Assembly (NCBI GenBank): GCA_035222895.1
Contig: JAVYIG010000040.1
Location: forward strand, 434,001 to 498,000
DNA from: Strongylocentrotus droebachiensis
Taxonomy: Eukaryota; Echinodermata; Echinoidea; Camarodonta; Strongylocentrotidae
Direction: 5' to 3'
DNA length: 64,000 nt
Shown here: piece by piece, positions 1 through 13,023 of the stretch
Layout of the letters: each line of letters starts with the position of its first letter
How positions within the stretch are numbered: position 1 is the stretch's first letter
Program-made: the position numbers and the translations under genes
Notes under the pieces: generated by a model
Database searches by the model: none
What the model was told of the DNA's origin: nothing
The model's input: only the letters and a program-made list of their open reading frames with translations

Positions 1-2520
1 ATCCTGATGCAACGACTCTTATTTATTTCCTGTTGTACTTTGAGGGCCATTCTTCAGAGGGTTGATATGAATTCGCCTGGCGTGTTATTCATTATACCAC
101 TTATATCCCTCTTGTATTCTCGCACATTTCATGAAACTGACAAACACACCACAAAATGATTATTTATCACCGTTTGATTAAAGACATACGTCGGTGATAT
201 ATCAGTGTCGTAAACTAAAAATCCATGATAAGCTGTAATTCAGTGATCGAAAAGTTTTTCAATGAAAAGATGGCCCAAACCAATCAATAGCATTGTACTT
301 CGCATTCTAATAATGTAAATAAATAATGAATCATAATAGTTTAGAAGAAGCTTTTGAACAACATACTATACAAAACGAAATGGTATAAAAGTCGTGGATT
401 GTATATATTATTTTCTTCACATCTTTAATTTGTATTGAAAGGTTGCGTGCGGTTCAATAAAATAATGTCTGATTGAATATCGTCATCCTTAATGTGATAA
501 TGATTTTTTACATAATAAGAAGGTATTTCACAGGATATTTTTCTTTTAATGCTATACACACAGCAGTCTGGGTCTCTATGAATATATTTTAAGAAGTCCA
601 CCTGTGCAAGACACTTAAAGATAAAGTTGAGTTCTGGTCATGTGATTGCATTGTGAAAGAAACGGTGTGGAATTTATCAGAGAGGTTGATCATCTAGTAT
701 ATAGTATTTGTGTGTATTGCAATGTTCTGGATTCATCAAAATGATAAGAAATTTGGCCAAATCTTGGCAAAGTTACAAGCACTGTACACAGAATGATGTA
801 TATGGGACTACACGAGCACATGGCGAAAAAAACCTACCCCCGATTTTTACGATGTTTCATTCATATTTAGAATGTGAAGGCATTTGAAGAGCCATGCTTT
901 TCAGGGAACATGTTTAATCTGACTGATGTTCTTCCACCCTTGCATAATAAAAATGATAACGCTCACAAATTATTTTTACCTCTTCCCAGAACTCAACCTT
1001 CTCTTTAAGAGTGAGAATTGAGATAAAAAAATAATCGTAGTGATGTTCTTTAAGACCAAAGATTATGATGGCCAATGCCAAGAGCTTGTTTTTCACAGAG
1101 CAAATCATAACATGCTTCATTACGAGTTATTCCACTGGTTATTCTCATTATTAATGAAATCGGCACTAAACTAAGAGATTGTTATGAACACGTTTTTGTT
1201 TTCTCCCTTCACGGTTACATAATTTCTTTCATGAAGTACAACATGTCAGTTTAACGGTCATTTGATTTCTCTTCGTCACAATCTGCCTCAGTTATCTAAT
1301 TTAAAGACTGATTTCGAATCTTACCATGATTTCCCCACTTTTTTTAAGAAATTGAGACAAAATAAAGCTTCAATCCGGTGTCATCGTAGTAATAAGGTGT
1401 TCAGGGTAAAGTTCAACCCATACGGGTACGAGTATTCCTTACTGGAATTTAATAGCAAATCTTACAACTTATATACCCAGCTATAGCTTGATAATCAATG
1501 AAATAAACACATATAACATTTTGTATGATTATTCCCGGTGAGTTTGCACATTTTGTGTCTTTGTCGTATCGAGCCAAGGCCTGGCTTGAGTGATTCAATC
1601 TCGTGGAATCTCACCGACGATCATGAGATTATACAGCTAAAGACGTGATCAAGTCTCGATAGCATTACTCAAGGCGGATTTATCCTTTTTATATTTCCTT
1701 TTTTCTCTCTTTTTCCACATTTTATTTCTTGATGATATTCTGACGGCTGTAGAATGTGTCAGACAGATCATGGACCTACTAAGAACGGATGTAACTGGAT
1801 TAACATGAGCGTAGGGGTTGAGAGAAACATACCTGACCGATTAAAAACATATAAAAAGTAAGAAGGAAGGAAGAACGCGATAACAGTTATGTTACGACAG
1901 AATAGAATCATTAAGAAAGTTAAACGAACATGCTCGAGCGAATGCACTTTTTTTCTCTCTCATCATTTAGGAATCGCGTGAGATAATGTCCTGGAATAAT
2001 CATCATCATCGGGGTGTATATGGTTAGAGTTTAGCCAACAGATTTGAAGAAGCGATGGAATTTTCTCACAAATTGATCTTGTTACCAAAACAAGATCCCA
2101 CCTAGAGAATTAAATATAATATTTAATACTTTTGCAACTACTTGATGATATTAAACTAATAAAATGGTCATGAATGGTTATCAAAATTAAAATCCAAGAA
2201 TCCAGAAGATTTCAAGAAGTTGTGGATGGAATTACTACACAACCTTGATAATAATAATACTACTACTACTAATAATAATATCGAATATTTAGGAGCGCTA
2301 AAAACAATATGTACCATGCTAGCGCTTACAAATACAAATATATGAAAAGAGGACAACAGAATGTACAGTCTCACATGAATCACTGGGGAAAAAAATAATT
2401 TTTGGAAAATGTTAGGTAAAACCCTTTCCAATTAAAGGAATTGACAATTGTGATGATCACGAGTTTTACAGCTACTTGATGAGATTAAAATAAGGAAACA
2501 TGATATAATTTTTTTATTAT
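1..2520. other. AT-rich intergenic sequence
   Basis: No gene, RNA or mobile element recognised. Short frames at 914-1120, 1262-1486 and 2168-2431 lack codon or domain support. A small (TAC/TAA)n run lies near 2250-2280. Confidence 0.6.
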
Positions 2521-2601
2521 CTGTAATTAAGATCGAATCCGCAACCGGAAAGCAAGTTTTCTCCTTACTATTGCGCAACTCAAGGATTGTGTAAGAAAAT
2601 G

Positions 2602-2617
2602 TGACGTCATATAAAAG
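2602..2617 (+). promoter_or_regulatory. CRE abutting a TATA-like box
   Basis: TGACGTCATATAAAAG combines a perfect palindromic CREB/ATF site with an adjacent TATAAAA-type box. It lies in a small CpG-containing patch (about 2520-2740) in otherwise AT-rich sequence. No clear gene follows. A 43-codon frame at 2892-3023 is discussed under findings. It may be coincidental. Confidence 0.25.
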
Positions 2618-4473
2618 TTTGTCAAAGTCATTACTAACGTTAAAGATTCGCGAAAGAAGTACAAGTACCTTCCCGTTCGGTTGGAGTACCGCCTACATGT
2701 CGTATGCCTAAAGTTTACGGATCGCGTGCAGCAAAAATGACTCTGCCTTGGCAATTATTGGTAGTGTGGCCTTCCAAGCCATGTTTCATAAACAACAGAT
2801 TACACATTCCGGCAGTAAACAATTACTCGGAGACCTTAAAAAGACCGAAACCAACCTTCCTTCCTCTCATCTTTCTAAATTAAAATACCAAATGAGCTCT
2901 TTTCTTTCTTTTTTGGGCGCATTTTCTATCCTTTTTCTCTTTCCTTCGTTAGTTTTAGCTACTCGATTTGAGAGAAGAATGGATCCTTATATTCCGGTTG
3001 ACACACAAAATCATATTCATTAAAAAACGAAGTGTAAAGAAACCGCTGTCAGATAAGCTGCGATTGTTTTGTGTCATTCTTGGTTTACATCCGATTGTAA
3101 GTTGTTAATCCCATATAAGACGAATAGCCGGATTAAGGGATTAATTTAAATCACTCGGTGATGAAACTTGATCATGAAATATGATAATTGTGTACGTTCT
3201 CCCGTTTTTGTCAGTCAGTCCCCGCGTGAAAAGTACGCGAAGAGAATCGAGTGTCGGGCATTTTATTTTTTTAAATCGGAGACAAGGCAAAGGAAGGCTT
3301 GGTGGGGTTGCGTTTCAACCATAGCAATTTCTTGAAACAGATATGACCATAATTAGAAGGTTTTTATGACAGATAAAGAAGCAATAGAATTAGTGTATTC
3401 TTCCTGTATGAGATGATATCTACGCGGATATGTATTGCTTAGTGATGTGTATGAATCATTCTTGATTATCTATCAACCCCGCAAATATAGACGGCAGGGG
3501 ACCGAGAACGCCTACATTTCCCTTTGCTTGAATTTTATCACAACTTACACAGGAGATGGCGAGCTGGGAAAACAATTAAAAAGGTCTTATTGGCTTTCAA
3601 GGCAATTTATCAACACAATCAAGTTCAACTTTATACCTATAGCATTGAAACTGTAAATCTATGTCGGAGCAGAGAGAATATGCATCGTATACAACTAGCT
3701 CTTCCACAAAATGTGTGAATTCAATTATTAAGATAATTTGCGCCTGTGAATGTTTGAACTTTCGATTCCTCTCTTTTTTTTTAGCAGCCTAAAAGATACA
3801 ATTAGAAGTGATACTGGTCCGTTTTATATTATGTAGAAAAGCATGGTTTTGTCAAGTTTTATCAAAGTAATTAAAACAACTTTAATGTTATGCAAGCGGT
3901 TTAGATTTCGTATTTCATATCATATTCTTCTTCATTCGTTCCCTTTAATATAAGTTGTAGAGCAATACTTCACAGCAAAACAAAAAACATGTTCACAATG
4001 ATTATTGTATAAAATAACTCTATTTTTTAAACATAATTGGCAGGTAATAATCATAGGCTCCTTTTTTTTAAACAGTTAGTTGACGCTTAATTCTAACCAT
4101 TAACATTTGTTAATTATGTAATGTATATGAATGAATTTATTTATAACCTACAATCTATCTATCATTCAATCAATCAATCATTACATACATAAATCAACAC
4201 CATTCAAATGAATGAACTATCAATCACTAAACTCATGTTCCTAGATACACAATCACTACTTTATTATGTAAACATGCCTTCACACATCTACATGTATACC
4301 AATCCATCCACTCATTAATAATTCCACCATCGCAAACAATACCACATTCACGGCCTACATTCAAGCACTCCAGTTTAATCAAATAAAACAAGTCAGCTCC
4401 ACAATGCTTTACATTTTCTTTCCAATTTTATTTTCGGAATCCCTAGATGCCCAAATACACCATGAACAAAATA

Positions 4474-6773
4474 AAGAGAGAGAGAGAGAGAGAGAGAGAA
4501 AAAAAAATACAAAGAGATTCGTCTCACATCATATATACATATCACATCTACCACACAGTAGGGTATCTAAAACGAATCGTACCTAAAATTCCTGACAAAA
4601 CAAATCAAAATGACATCAAGTCATTCCTAGACCCGATAACACTCTAGATAATACATTATTATGTTATAGTCTGACTACAATAAATATCCATGTATCAAAT
4701 GTCATAATGTAAATACTCAAAAAACAATTGATGATGTCAATCCAGTTAACAAGCAAGCAAGCACACTTACAATACAAACTGTATTTCTTTTTTTCTTACT
4801 GGCGATAAATGAGAGAGTAAGAGTTGTATGAGTTGTGAACTGATAAATTTCTACAAATAATATTGCTTTTGCTATGAAAAGCACTGATATTTCATGACAA
4901 CCCTTACCAAAAATAAGACATTTCCAAATGATTTATAAATTTATTGCTCATGAGAGCTGAGTTAGTGGTTACAGTAGCTTTGCTACTTTGTAAATTTTTT
5001 GACAAGATTGCTGCATTTTGGCAACTAAACAAAGAGCAACGATTTCCTTATGGCAAGTTTTTCATAAAGAGTTGGTCAGAACAGAATGGCACTTATTTTT
5101 CTTCTATTATTTGAATTTCTTCAAAACAGTTCATGCATTGACTTATATCAACAATTACAATACAAGAAATCATAGTGTTAGAATCACTATAGCTTATGGT
5201 CACGGTGACAATTATACACTATGTTAAAATCTAATAAAACAACAAAACTATAAATCGAATCCCTTAAATATCACTGGGTAAGAAAGCCTGCAAACTAACC
5301 AAAATATAGGAAAATTTAAGATATCAGGATGGGAAGTTGTGCCAAAAAATGCACCACTCATAAAATATAGGCCTACCCACCAAAATAGGATCACTTCAAT
5401 ACAGAATTACTCATTTCCTTCTCATTTTACATTATATATCTTCACTAAGTCTCGTTTAGAATACAAATATACAGTCTAATTTCACACAAGAATAATAGTA
5501 GGTACTCATAAAAATGTTCACACATAAGAGGCACATCATTAAATCTTTCAGCCTGGTTCTGTACAAGATCATACATGACCGATATCAAAGAGATTCCATT
5601 TCTATAAGAATTGATTTAATGTAAAATTTCAAATAGAATGGGCAAGTTACATGAGTTGATATCAGCTGTGTACCATTCTTGATTAAAAAACGATACTCTA
5701 CACATTTTAAAGAATGTTCACTTATAATGCCACATTTTCACAATTTGTCCCCATTCCTGATTGTTTCTTCATTATTCAGCCAATATCTTATTGAAATTAC
5801 AAAAAACAACGATGGTGGTTCAAACGACCTCTATCATTAATAGCTTAAACATTTGAGGTAGACATCATTTTACATAAAAGATTCAATGTTGATGGGGGGG
5901 GGGGGGAGAGAGTTGCAAGGAAGAAAGATCAAAGCTGCTAGGAAAGATCACCCATATCATATGATTTATGATCTAGCATCTCGCTCAAACAGCGGCAAGA
6001 GTCACTTCATAAATTATGAAGCTTGAAGTATGTAATATCAGATATCATCAGGATATGTATGATTGAAAAGCTATAGTACTGTTAACAGACTCAATTAAAC
6101 CAGGTCAAAATAATCATGATTGATTGATTTAGTTAATTCAAGAACCCTGCATCTCCAAGCCATAGTATCATTTGAAATTCACATATTATCAATCAGTTTT
6201 CGAGGTGAAAAATATCAAAAACATCAAAATATGTGGTGGTTTTTCAGGGGTAAACTTCAAAGTTAGCCATTCAAAACTCAATTTGGGTACTTTTACATCT
6301 TTGCAAAGGCAGATGAATACCGTTAACTATGACACAATCTGAAATACTCAATTTGCTATCTCCGAACTTCAATTTCCTAGCAAGCTGAATGGCTCTATAC
6401 TCCCCAATACACAGGCATAGAGGCACTCGTACAGAAAGTCTGACTACTATAAATATTTTTGTTTATGCTAAAGAATCTATTTCTACATTCTACTGGAATG
6501 TCAAAAACTAGATTTTTTTTCTCTTCATAACTGATTTTTTTTTCTTTTTCTTTATTGATAGCTAGAAGAATGGAGTATAAAAAGAGGCACTGCTATGGAA
6601 AGAGTCCACACCACAGGCACTACAAGTATATAAAAACATTGAAATATTACTTTCAAATATACATGAAGAATTTCTAATAGATATGGCATGATGAATAGAT
6701 AGATAGTATTCCCTTTTACTTAATTTTAATCACTCAGATCATTAGGGGAGAGAGAGAGAGAGAGAGAGAGAGA
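4474..6773 (+). repeat. Three simple-sequence tracts in the prox 3' flank
   Basis: (GA)n at 4474-4499, a 13-G run plus short (GA)n at 5894-5912, and (GA)n at 6748-6773. The sequence between is AT-rich and shows no gene. Confidence 0.85.
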
Positions 6774-7456
6774 AAATGTATTAGGGAATAAACTATTAAA
6801 AACAAAATACAGATGAAAGAATAATATAAGGGTGAATATAATGACTAAGGATTGCAAATTTCCAAAATAAAAAAAAAAAAAAAATCCCTCAAATAAAATT
6901 CTTATTGCAAACCCTGCCTGAGTGGAAGAACGCATATGAATATTTACAGATTGCGGTCAAACTACGGACTGGTCTGAAGTCAACATGGTCAATATGACTT
7001 AGTACTTCAGCCAACCAAATTATATGATCATGATGAAGGGTTTGATGACACTGTCTATATAACAAAACACATAAATAAACATGGTATCAATAGCCAAATC
7101 GGGTAGCTGCTAAGAGTACTCACAACAACTTTATCAAAATATCATCAGCAAATAGGGCAGTTTTTGCTGATCGTACATTACACTTTCATCATTTGAAATA
7201 CAATTTATGACTTCACTTTATTCTGTCCCTTTAACATCGAAAATAAAAGCACTTCTAGTGAATGCATACACGGATCAGGATAAATATATATCTTTATACC
7301 CTTTTTCCATCAAAAAATCACACATGTTCTAATGATATATTTACAGCACATCACAAATAATCTACCAGTCTTTAAATTTTTCTTCAGCAGTTTTGTTTAT
7401 CGAAAGCATTGTTTGCCAGCAAGACTGATAGCATATAAGGGGGGAATATACAGGCA

Positions 7457-7500
7457 GTCTGAAGTGCAAGTTCCTGACTGGGAGCTACTTCACTTCAGAC
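7457..7500. other. Perfect-arm hairpin with 10+4 bp stem
   Basis: gtctgaagtg at 7457-7466 pairs with cacttcagac at 7491-7500. After one bulged C, aagt at 7468-7471 pairs with actt at 7487-7490, leaving a 15-nt loop. It lies in the 3' intergenic region of prox, about 4 kb past the stop. It is short for a microRNA precursor, and no related copy was seen in the window. Confidence 0.5.
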
Positions 7501-8853
7501 GTGCAGCAGACGAAAGCTCTCAGGTAGCTATACTGTGGGAGACACACTTGAGTGCTAGTACGCAGTCTACTTGATCCTGGTGCTATTAACTCAACTAAAG
7601 TCTATGCTAAGCAAAGTTTTGCTTTCTACAACTACATTCATCATCACCTCCTAGACATATCAAAAAGCCAGGTACACACAATTGAAAATCTAACACTACA
7701 GAAGTCCTGGTGAGCACATACAAAATATTTACCCTGACTTTGAGTTTTCCTATGGTTTTCTTTGTTGCACAAGTCAAACATTCCGAAGATGCAGCACGCT
7801 ACCAACTTATAAATGCTTAATTGATTGGTGACACTTATAATACATTACTTTCATCATATCACACGTTCATAGAATATTTCATATTGCAGCATAAATTGAT
7901 CCTTCAATTACTTGACTGTCTGGGAGTGATTCCCCCCTGATTTCTCTCTTTCTTGAAAATTAAATGCCAATAATATCTGGGTCTCTTTGCGTACATTCCA
8001 ATCCCTAAATCTAAAGGGATGATATTTAATCCAACAAAATTGGAGGAAACGTCTGTGATGTTCTTATGTCGTCACTTGCCTGAAGTTTTCCTTCCATAAT
8101 CTGTCTAAGACGACAAACTCTATAACAAGCCAACCCAAACTTGGTTTTGATTTTCTCTTGGCATCCAGCAAGAAAATTATGACACTTATTTTTTGGCACA
8201 AAAGACAACAGATTGGGCAGCATGTGACACAACAGCTCTTCTTGTTTATGATTCAGTGGGAATCACCTCACTATCTGAGATAGCTTGGTCAATTTCCTCT
8301 TGAAAATTTCTGGATTCAAGAGAGAATTCTCCAACTTAAGAATCTCATCCCTTATTTCTAATCAAATATACCACAATATTAGGTATAATAACAAACTGAT
8401 CAACATGACCTTTTATTACAATAATGCACAATATTAAAATTATTGGAATATTGTATTTTCTTTACAATGTTTTGATTATTGTACATCTTTCTTGTAAAAA
8501 TGGCTATTGCTTTGGAATAATTATTTCACTTTCTGAGGGGCAAATACATCATATTATTCAGAATGTATAACTAAGAGTTGTAAACACACATAATGGCAAG
8601 CTCAATGAACCCATTAATCCTTCATTTAGAGGCCTTAAAATTTGACTTTTACACTATCAAATACTTAATTATACACTTGGCATTAAATACTAAGGAGTTG
8701 ATGGTGTTTTTTATGACCTAAATTGACATCTTTTAATCATCCATGCATCAAAATAATTGAGATGAGACAAAGAGTAAAATGGAATAATTTCTTTGTTTTT
8801 GCCTGAACTTAAAGTGGGAAAGACCGCAGCAGCACGCAAAGCAATCAACCTCA

Positions 8854-8880
8854 CACCTTGACTTTCCCAAAGTCGAGGTG
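8854..8880. other. Tight 12-bp stem-loop
   Basis: caccttgacttt at 8854-8865 and aaagtcgaggtg at 8869-8880 form 12 pairs (one G-T) around a 3-nt ccc loop. It is isolated in AT-rich sequence with no T-run that would suggest a terminator. It is a bacterial-terminator-like shape by chance or a small palindromic remnant. Confidence 0.45.
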
Positions 8881-9189
8881 TTATGATGTGGCAACTTGGA
8901 AAAGCGTAAATAAGTCTTCCTCTTCGGCTTAACCAGTAAAGGATTCTGGGCCTGATCCCATGGAGCGAAGCCAGGGTTTGGGCTGCTTAAATTGGCAACC
9001 CTAAGCAAAGAAAATCAAAGCAAAGCAAAGCATGATGAAGTGGCTTCATGCAGGCAGAAAGCTTGGCTTGATGCACCCTTCTAAAGAGCTTCAAGGTGGG
9101 GACATAAGAGCATGGTCAACAGCTAAAATAAATGTCAAACAAATTTTCTTCCATCTCACGTCTGGCTCTGAGTAAATTGCTCTGACAGG

Positions 9190-11424
9190 GTCGTTTATTA
9201 TTATAATTTCTTTTCCTTTCTTTCCTTGTAAAGATGGATTATGGATGACTATTGTGATGCTTGACATGAAGAGCAGAGGGTCGGTGGTATATATGATTCG
9301 TTCACAGCCAAGGTGTGAATATTATTGGCTTCATTAATCATGCTTTGTTAGACATGTTATTCTCAATTGCTTCATCATCAATCTAATTTGTTTATGCTAT
9401 TTCCTTTGGCACAAGGAGTTGTCTTATGAAAGAGGGGGGATTCAGGAAAATAGGGTTGCGTAGACTCTGATATTGTTTAAATAGTTCGCAATTAATTAAT
9501 TAATTATGGTTTAATATAATTCAACAGATACATAAGACTTACAATTCAATCTTGCAAGTCTCTGTACGATAGAAACTTCTTAAATATGATTAGGGCTTTG
9601 TCCTTTTATCAAAACCGAAATTGCTTTTTGTTTCAGTCTGGGACATGAAATAATAGGCAAAATGAGGAAGGAAGCCTAATTAAGCGTGCATATTCAAAGA
9701 AGGATCAGTTAATCAACAAGAAGTCATTGTTTATATCAATTCATCACTGCACTGCATTCAATAATGGCACATGAAACTCTCAGAGCTTTGAATGGCACTA
9801 AAACTACTAAACTATTTATCTCTGAAAATTAATTCAGAGAGATATGGCACAAAATTCACAATTCTTCTGCAATCACATAAACCATGAATGGTTCGGGTCA
9901 AATCGACCCATAACACGGCAGGCAGGCTCTCGTATACATGGTTTCATTCTCGTAGCAGCGAAGGAGAAAATAGCAAGCGTGGAGTTTGAGGAAGCAAGAG
10001 GAGAAAGAGGTATTCATAGAAGCATTGTCAGACTGTATCATCAATCATGGTGCTCATAAACTTGTGCTTTATGATTGAGAGGAGGTATAAATGGTGGGGA
10101 TGCCCAAACAAAAGAGATGATAGCAGATGTACAATGGGGGCATGCGTTGCCGACTAAGGGCTGTGGTCGGCATCAATAGGCTCTTGCGGTTGTCGGTGCA
10201 CATAATGCATGCAACTGCAAGCCCCTATGGCATGGCGGCCAGGCTCTTTGCCGAGGGTCTGTAGGGGTGTAGAGGATAAATCAACTTGCCTCCCAGTCTC
10301 TTTGCCTTTACCAGACCATCTTTTGAAATTCATGACAAATCATGAGCGAACAAACCCTCCTCATAACCATATTCAGCAGAGCTGCATAAAATGATTACTG
10401 GCATCTCATTCTTCTTCTCCTGTGTTCAATATTTATTATCATATAAAGGATAGCATCAGCTCTATGAGGATGGCAAGTTGACTTAGAAGCAAACAATGAA
10501 TGTGATAACAATTTTATATTGGTGAAGCGAGTTGCTTATTGGATGAGATGTAAAATCAGAAAAGAACCAAGAGATAGCAGGAGGTGGAAATCCATTCATG
10601 ATTATCAGTCAACAACATGAGGAGTTGTTATATATCACTTTGATTACACTCCCGGAGAGCCTAATTAGATACTTGATAACTTCATACAAAAAACGTGATA
10701 TGACATAGTGAGAAAAAGGTGACAAATTGAATTGAAAGCACACCAGCCATCTGGGTCTTTGTTTGAAAAGAGCACTCATAAGTCACAGCTTTTTAAAAAT
10801 GCGTAGGGGGTAGGAATCGATTACCGACTACAAAAGACCTTTGTGGTAATGAAAGATATCTAGAGTCGAAAACTTGTCGAGGGCTCCAAGATACATGAAA
10901 GACATGGTTTCTATTCACATTGCTGTACATTTACAGGAAGCAACAGACCGAAATGTAAAGTTCATCTCTTATTGTACATTACGGAACAAACAGGTGATGT
11001 TCCGATAAGAAAGAACTAGTCCAACGACTCTTCTAACACAACCACACAGGATAAATACACAGTAAGAAAAACTAAGAATATAGAGAAGACTTTTCAAAAT
11101 GGAATATAGAAATAGTAGTAGGAAGGTAATAAGTACAAATACAAAAGATTAATTTGCCAGGAGAACAAGTTGACACAATCAGCTTGCCCGTGGTGGCAAT
11201 CTGCCAAAGTTCATCATTCAAATATTTTGATTTAATTATTTCTCCCAATGCTCTTGCTTTAACTTAGAGCACGACAATGTTTAAAAAGAGATGAGTTTAC
11301 ATTTTCCAGATATTTCTGCTCTCACATGATGGCCTTTGAAAAGATTTTCTATTTTTCAGATATTCCCGGACTCATTCAGAAAGAGATAAGTTTACTTTAT
11401 CCAGATATGTCTGGCTTCGGTCAG
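9190..11424 (-). other. prox 3' flank, presumed 3'UTR and downstream sequence
   Basis: Sequence downstream of the stop. The first AATAAA on the minus strand is at 10437-10432 (TTTATT on plus), and another is at about 9200-9194. Neither has an obvious GT-rich downstream element, so the transcript end is not fixed. Direct repeats close to the stop are listed separately. The short open frames here show no domain or splice context. Confidence 0.4.
11283..11413 (-). repeat. Direct repeat in the presumed prox 3'UTR (two good copies, one partial)
   Basis: Copies at 11283-11318 and 11377-11413 share (plus strand) aaagagat-g/a-agtttac, then ccagatat-n-tctg. A partial copy at 11345-11369 keeps ttttcagatattc. 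In mRNA orientation each copy carries ATATCTGG or ATATCTGA followed by an A-rich stretch and GTAAACT. The spacing is about 94 nt between the good copies. They begin 12 nt after the stop codon. The function is unknown. Confidence 0.6.
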
Positions 11425-11607
11425 TCAGAAAGGCAGTAGATCAAGGCAGTTGGGGTTCTTGAAGAATGGCGGAAGAGGTTCGTCCAGCTTGCTGATGACC
11501 TTGTAGATGGTCTTCTTCCAGGATGGCTCGTTGTCCTTAACGGACTTGATCGCCGTGAAGAACTCACGCAACGTGGTGGTGGATACGTGCAAGAAGCCCT
11601 CAGGTAC
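11425..11607 (-). CDS. prox1: prox coding exon 4: C-terminal Prospero domain and stop
   Basis: This exon encodes 60 residues plus TGA. The acceptor is ctctgtgtttctgcag|GTACCTGAG, phase 0, joining ...NEFT to VPEGFLHVSTTTLREFF. The sequence SWKKTIYKVISKLDEPLPPF followed by FKNPNCLDLLPF matches the end of the Prospero domain in PROX1 (SWKKAIYKVICKLD and FKSPNCL in human). The Prospero domain packs on the homeodomain as one structural unit that contributes to DNA binding and masks a nuclear export signal (family knowledge). The C-terminus ends LLPF, a couple of residues different from the vertebrate tail. Confidence 0.97.
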   Translation of the reverse strand, partial: VPEGFLHVSTTTLREFFTAIKSVKDNEPSWKKTIYKVISKLDEPLPPFFKNPNCLDLLPF

Positions 11608-12869
11608 CTGCAGAAACACAGAGAAGAAAGATAAAAGATGCTTGTTATAGATTTTCAGGAGGGGAAATTATGGAGGGATTAAGAAGGCTAGAAAAAGTAC
11701 AACTACTGGTTGGTAAAACAGGATGCACAATGTGTTTTTCCTCAGAAATGCAAATATAAATACACCATAATCTTGGGCATGAATTTATACCAGGGAGAGA
11801 GGGGCATGAATGCATGAATTTCATACCCTTGATACATTCTACAAAAGAATCTATGTGTGTCCATTTCAAAGAGATGTTTACATTTGTCCTGCAAAGATAG
11901 ACACAAAATGGGTGGGATCTACTTGCTTCCATTTCCTTAGTATATATATGAAATTTCCTATGAAATAGTTTTCTATTCACCATGATATTATTATTAATCT
12001 CATTTTCACCAATCAGTGCTAGACTCTCTCTCATACTAAACATTGATGTCCTAAGAGAAACCCTGAGGTACGAGCCGAGCAGTGAAGATGAGCAATGAGT
12101 CAAACATGAAAAGATCAGCTATCTCGCAAATATGGCAAGATCGTGGACTTGAAATAAGCATTATGAGATATTGGCTAAGCCAAGTTGATGATCAAAGATC
12201 ATAACATGTTGAGTGATTAGGAACAGGTGTGAGTTGTAATGACCAAACAAACACAACTTTCACTCAAGGAACAAATCACTTGTCGTCAGTCAGGGTTTGA
12301 AATGCCAAAAAAGTGTCCCAAAATGAATATTAAATAATTACAGGTACTCAACATTGAGAAAGTCCCAAAGGATCGACATTGTCAACCATGTAAAAACAAA
12401 GAAAAGTAAAAAATGTATCAGATTGCAATGAAATTTTACAAATAAACCCCAACAAATTGAAATGGTTCTGTGTGTCACCTATTGAACCATTCAAACGTGA
12501 CAGTGACATATTACATAATCCCAACATGATTTCTATTGGCAATAAAATGCAGTGTTGAAAATTGATTACTTGACAAAAAATTGAATCATATTATATGTAT
12601 TTTTCACTTTTTTTCATTTACTTTTTTGTTTATTTTATTCCTTGTAGAGGGATTGTCAGATGGGATAGGTAGACATTCATTTCAACTACCGGTTGGTCTT
12701 CCACTCATTCTTCATCTTCTATCTCAAACTCCCAGTGTCACTTTCCTGTCACACTTGACAGGTGATTCATGACTCTGTCACTCATCACGATTCATGCACA
12801 CAAAATTAGATTCAATTGAAAATAATCTCAGGAGGAAAGTGCAGGAGTTGCAGCAAAATGCATGACAGA

Positions 12870-12972
12870 TAAGAAAGAAGAAGCAGTGAGAGAAAGATAG
12901 AAAGATACAAGCAGATCAAGAGAAAGAGAGAAAGAGAGAGAGAGAGATAGACAGATACAGGCAGAGCAAGAT

Positions 12973-13022
<50 letters not shown>
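12870..13022 (+). repeat. (GA)n-rich compound microsatellite
   Basis: Imperfect then near-perfect GA/AGAA repeats, followed at 13076-13086 by an 11-G run. In the prox transcript this reads (CU)n. Open frames rich in Ser-Leu or Arg-Glu over it are artefacts. Confidence 0.9.

Positions 13023-13023
<1 letters not shown>

Larger units (their letters stand above)
3024..9189. other. AT-rich intergenic sequence with microsatellites and two hairpins
   Basis: Apart from the listed simple repeats (4474-6773) and stem-loops (7457, 8854) nothing is recognised. An (ATCA)-like low-complexity patch lies at about 4140-4210. All open frames are under 90 codons and unsupported. Confidence 0.6.

Noticed and set aside
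11645..12103. 152-codon minus-strand open frame next to prox exon 4
   Set aside because: Lies upstream of the exon-4 acceptor inside intron 3, in AT-rich sequence, without domain or splice support.
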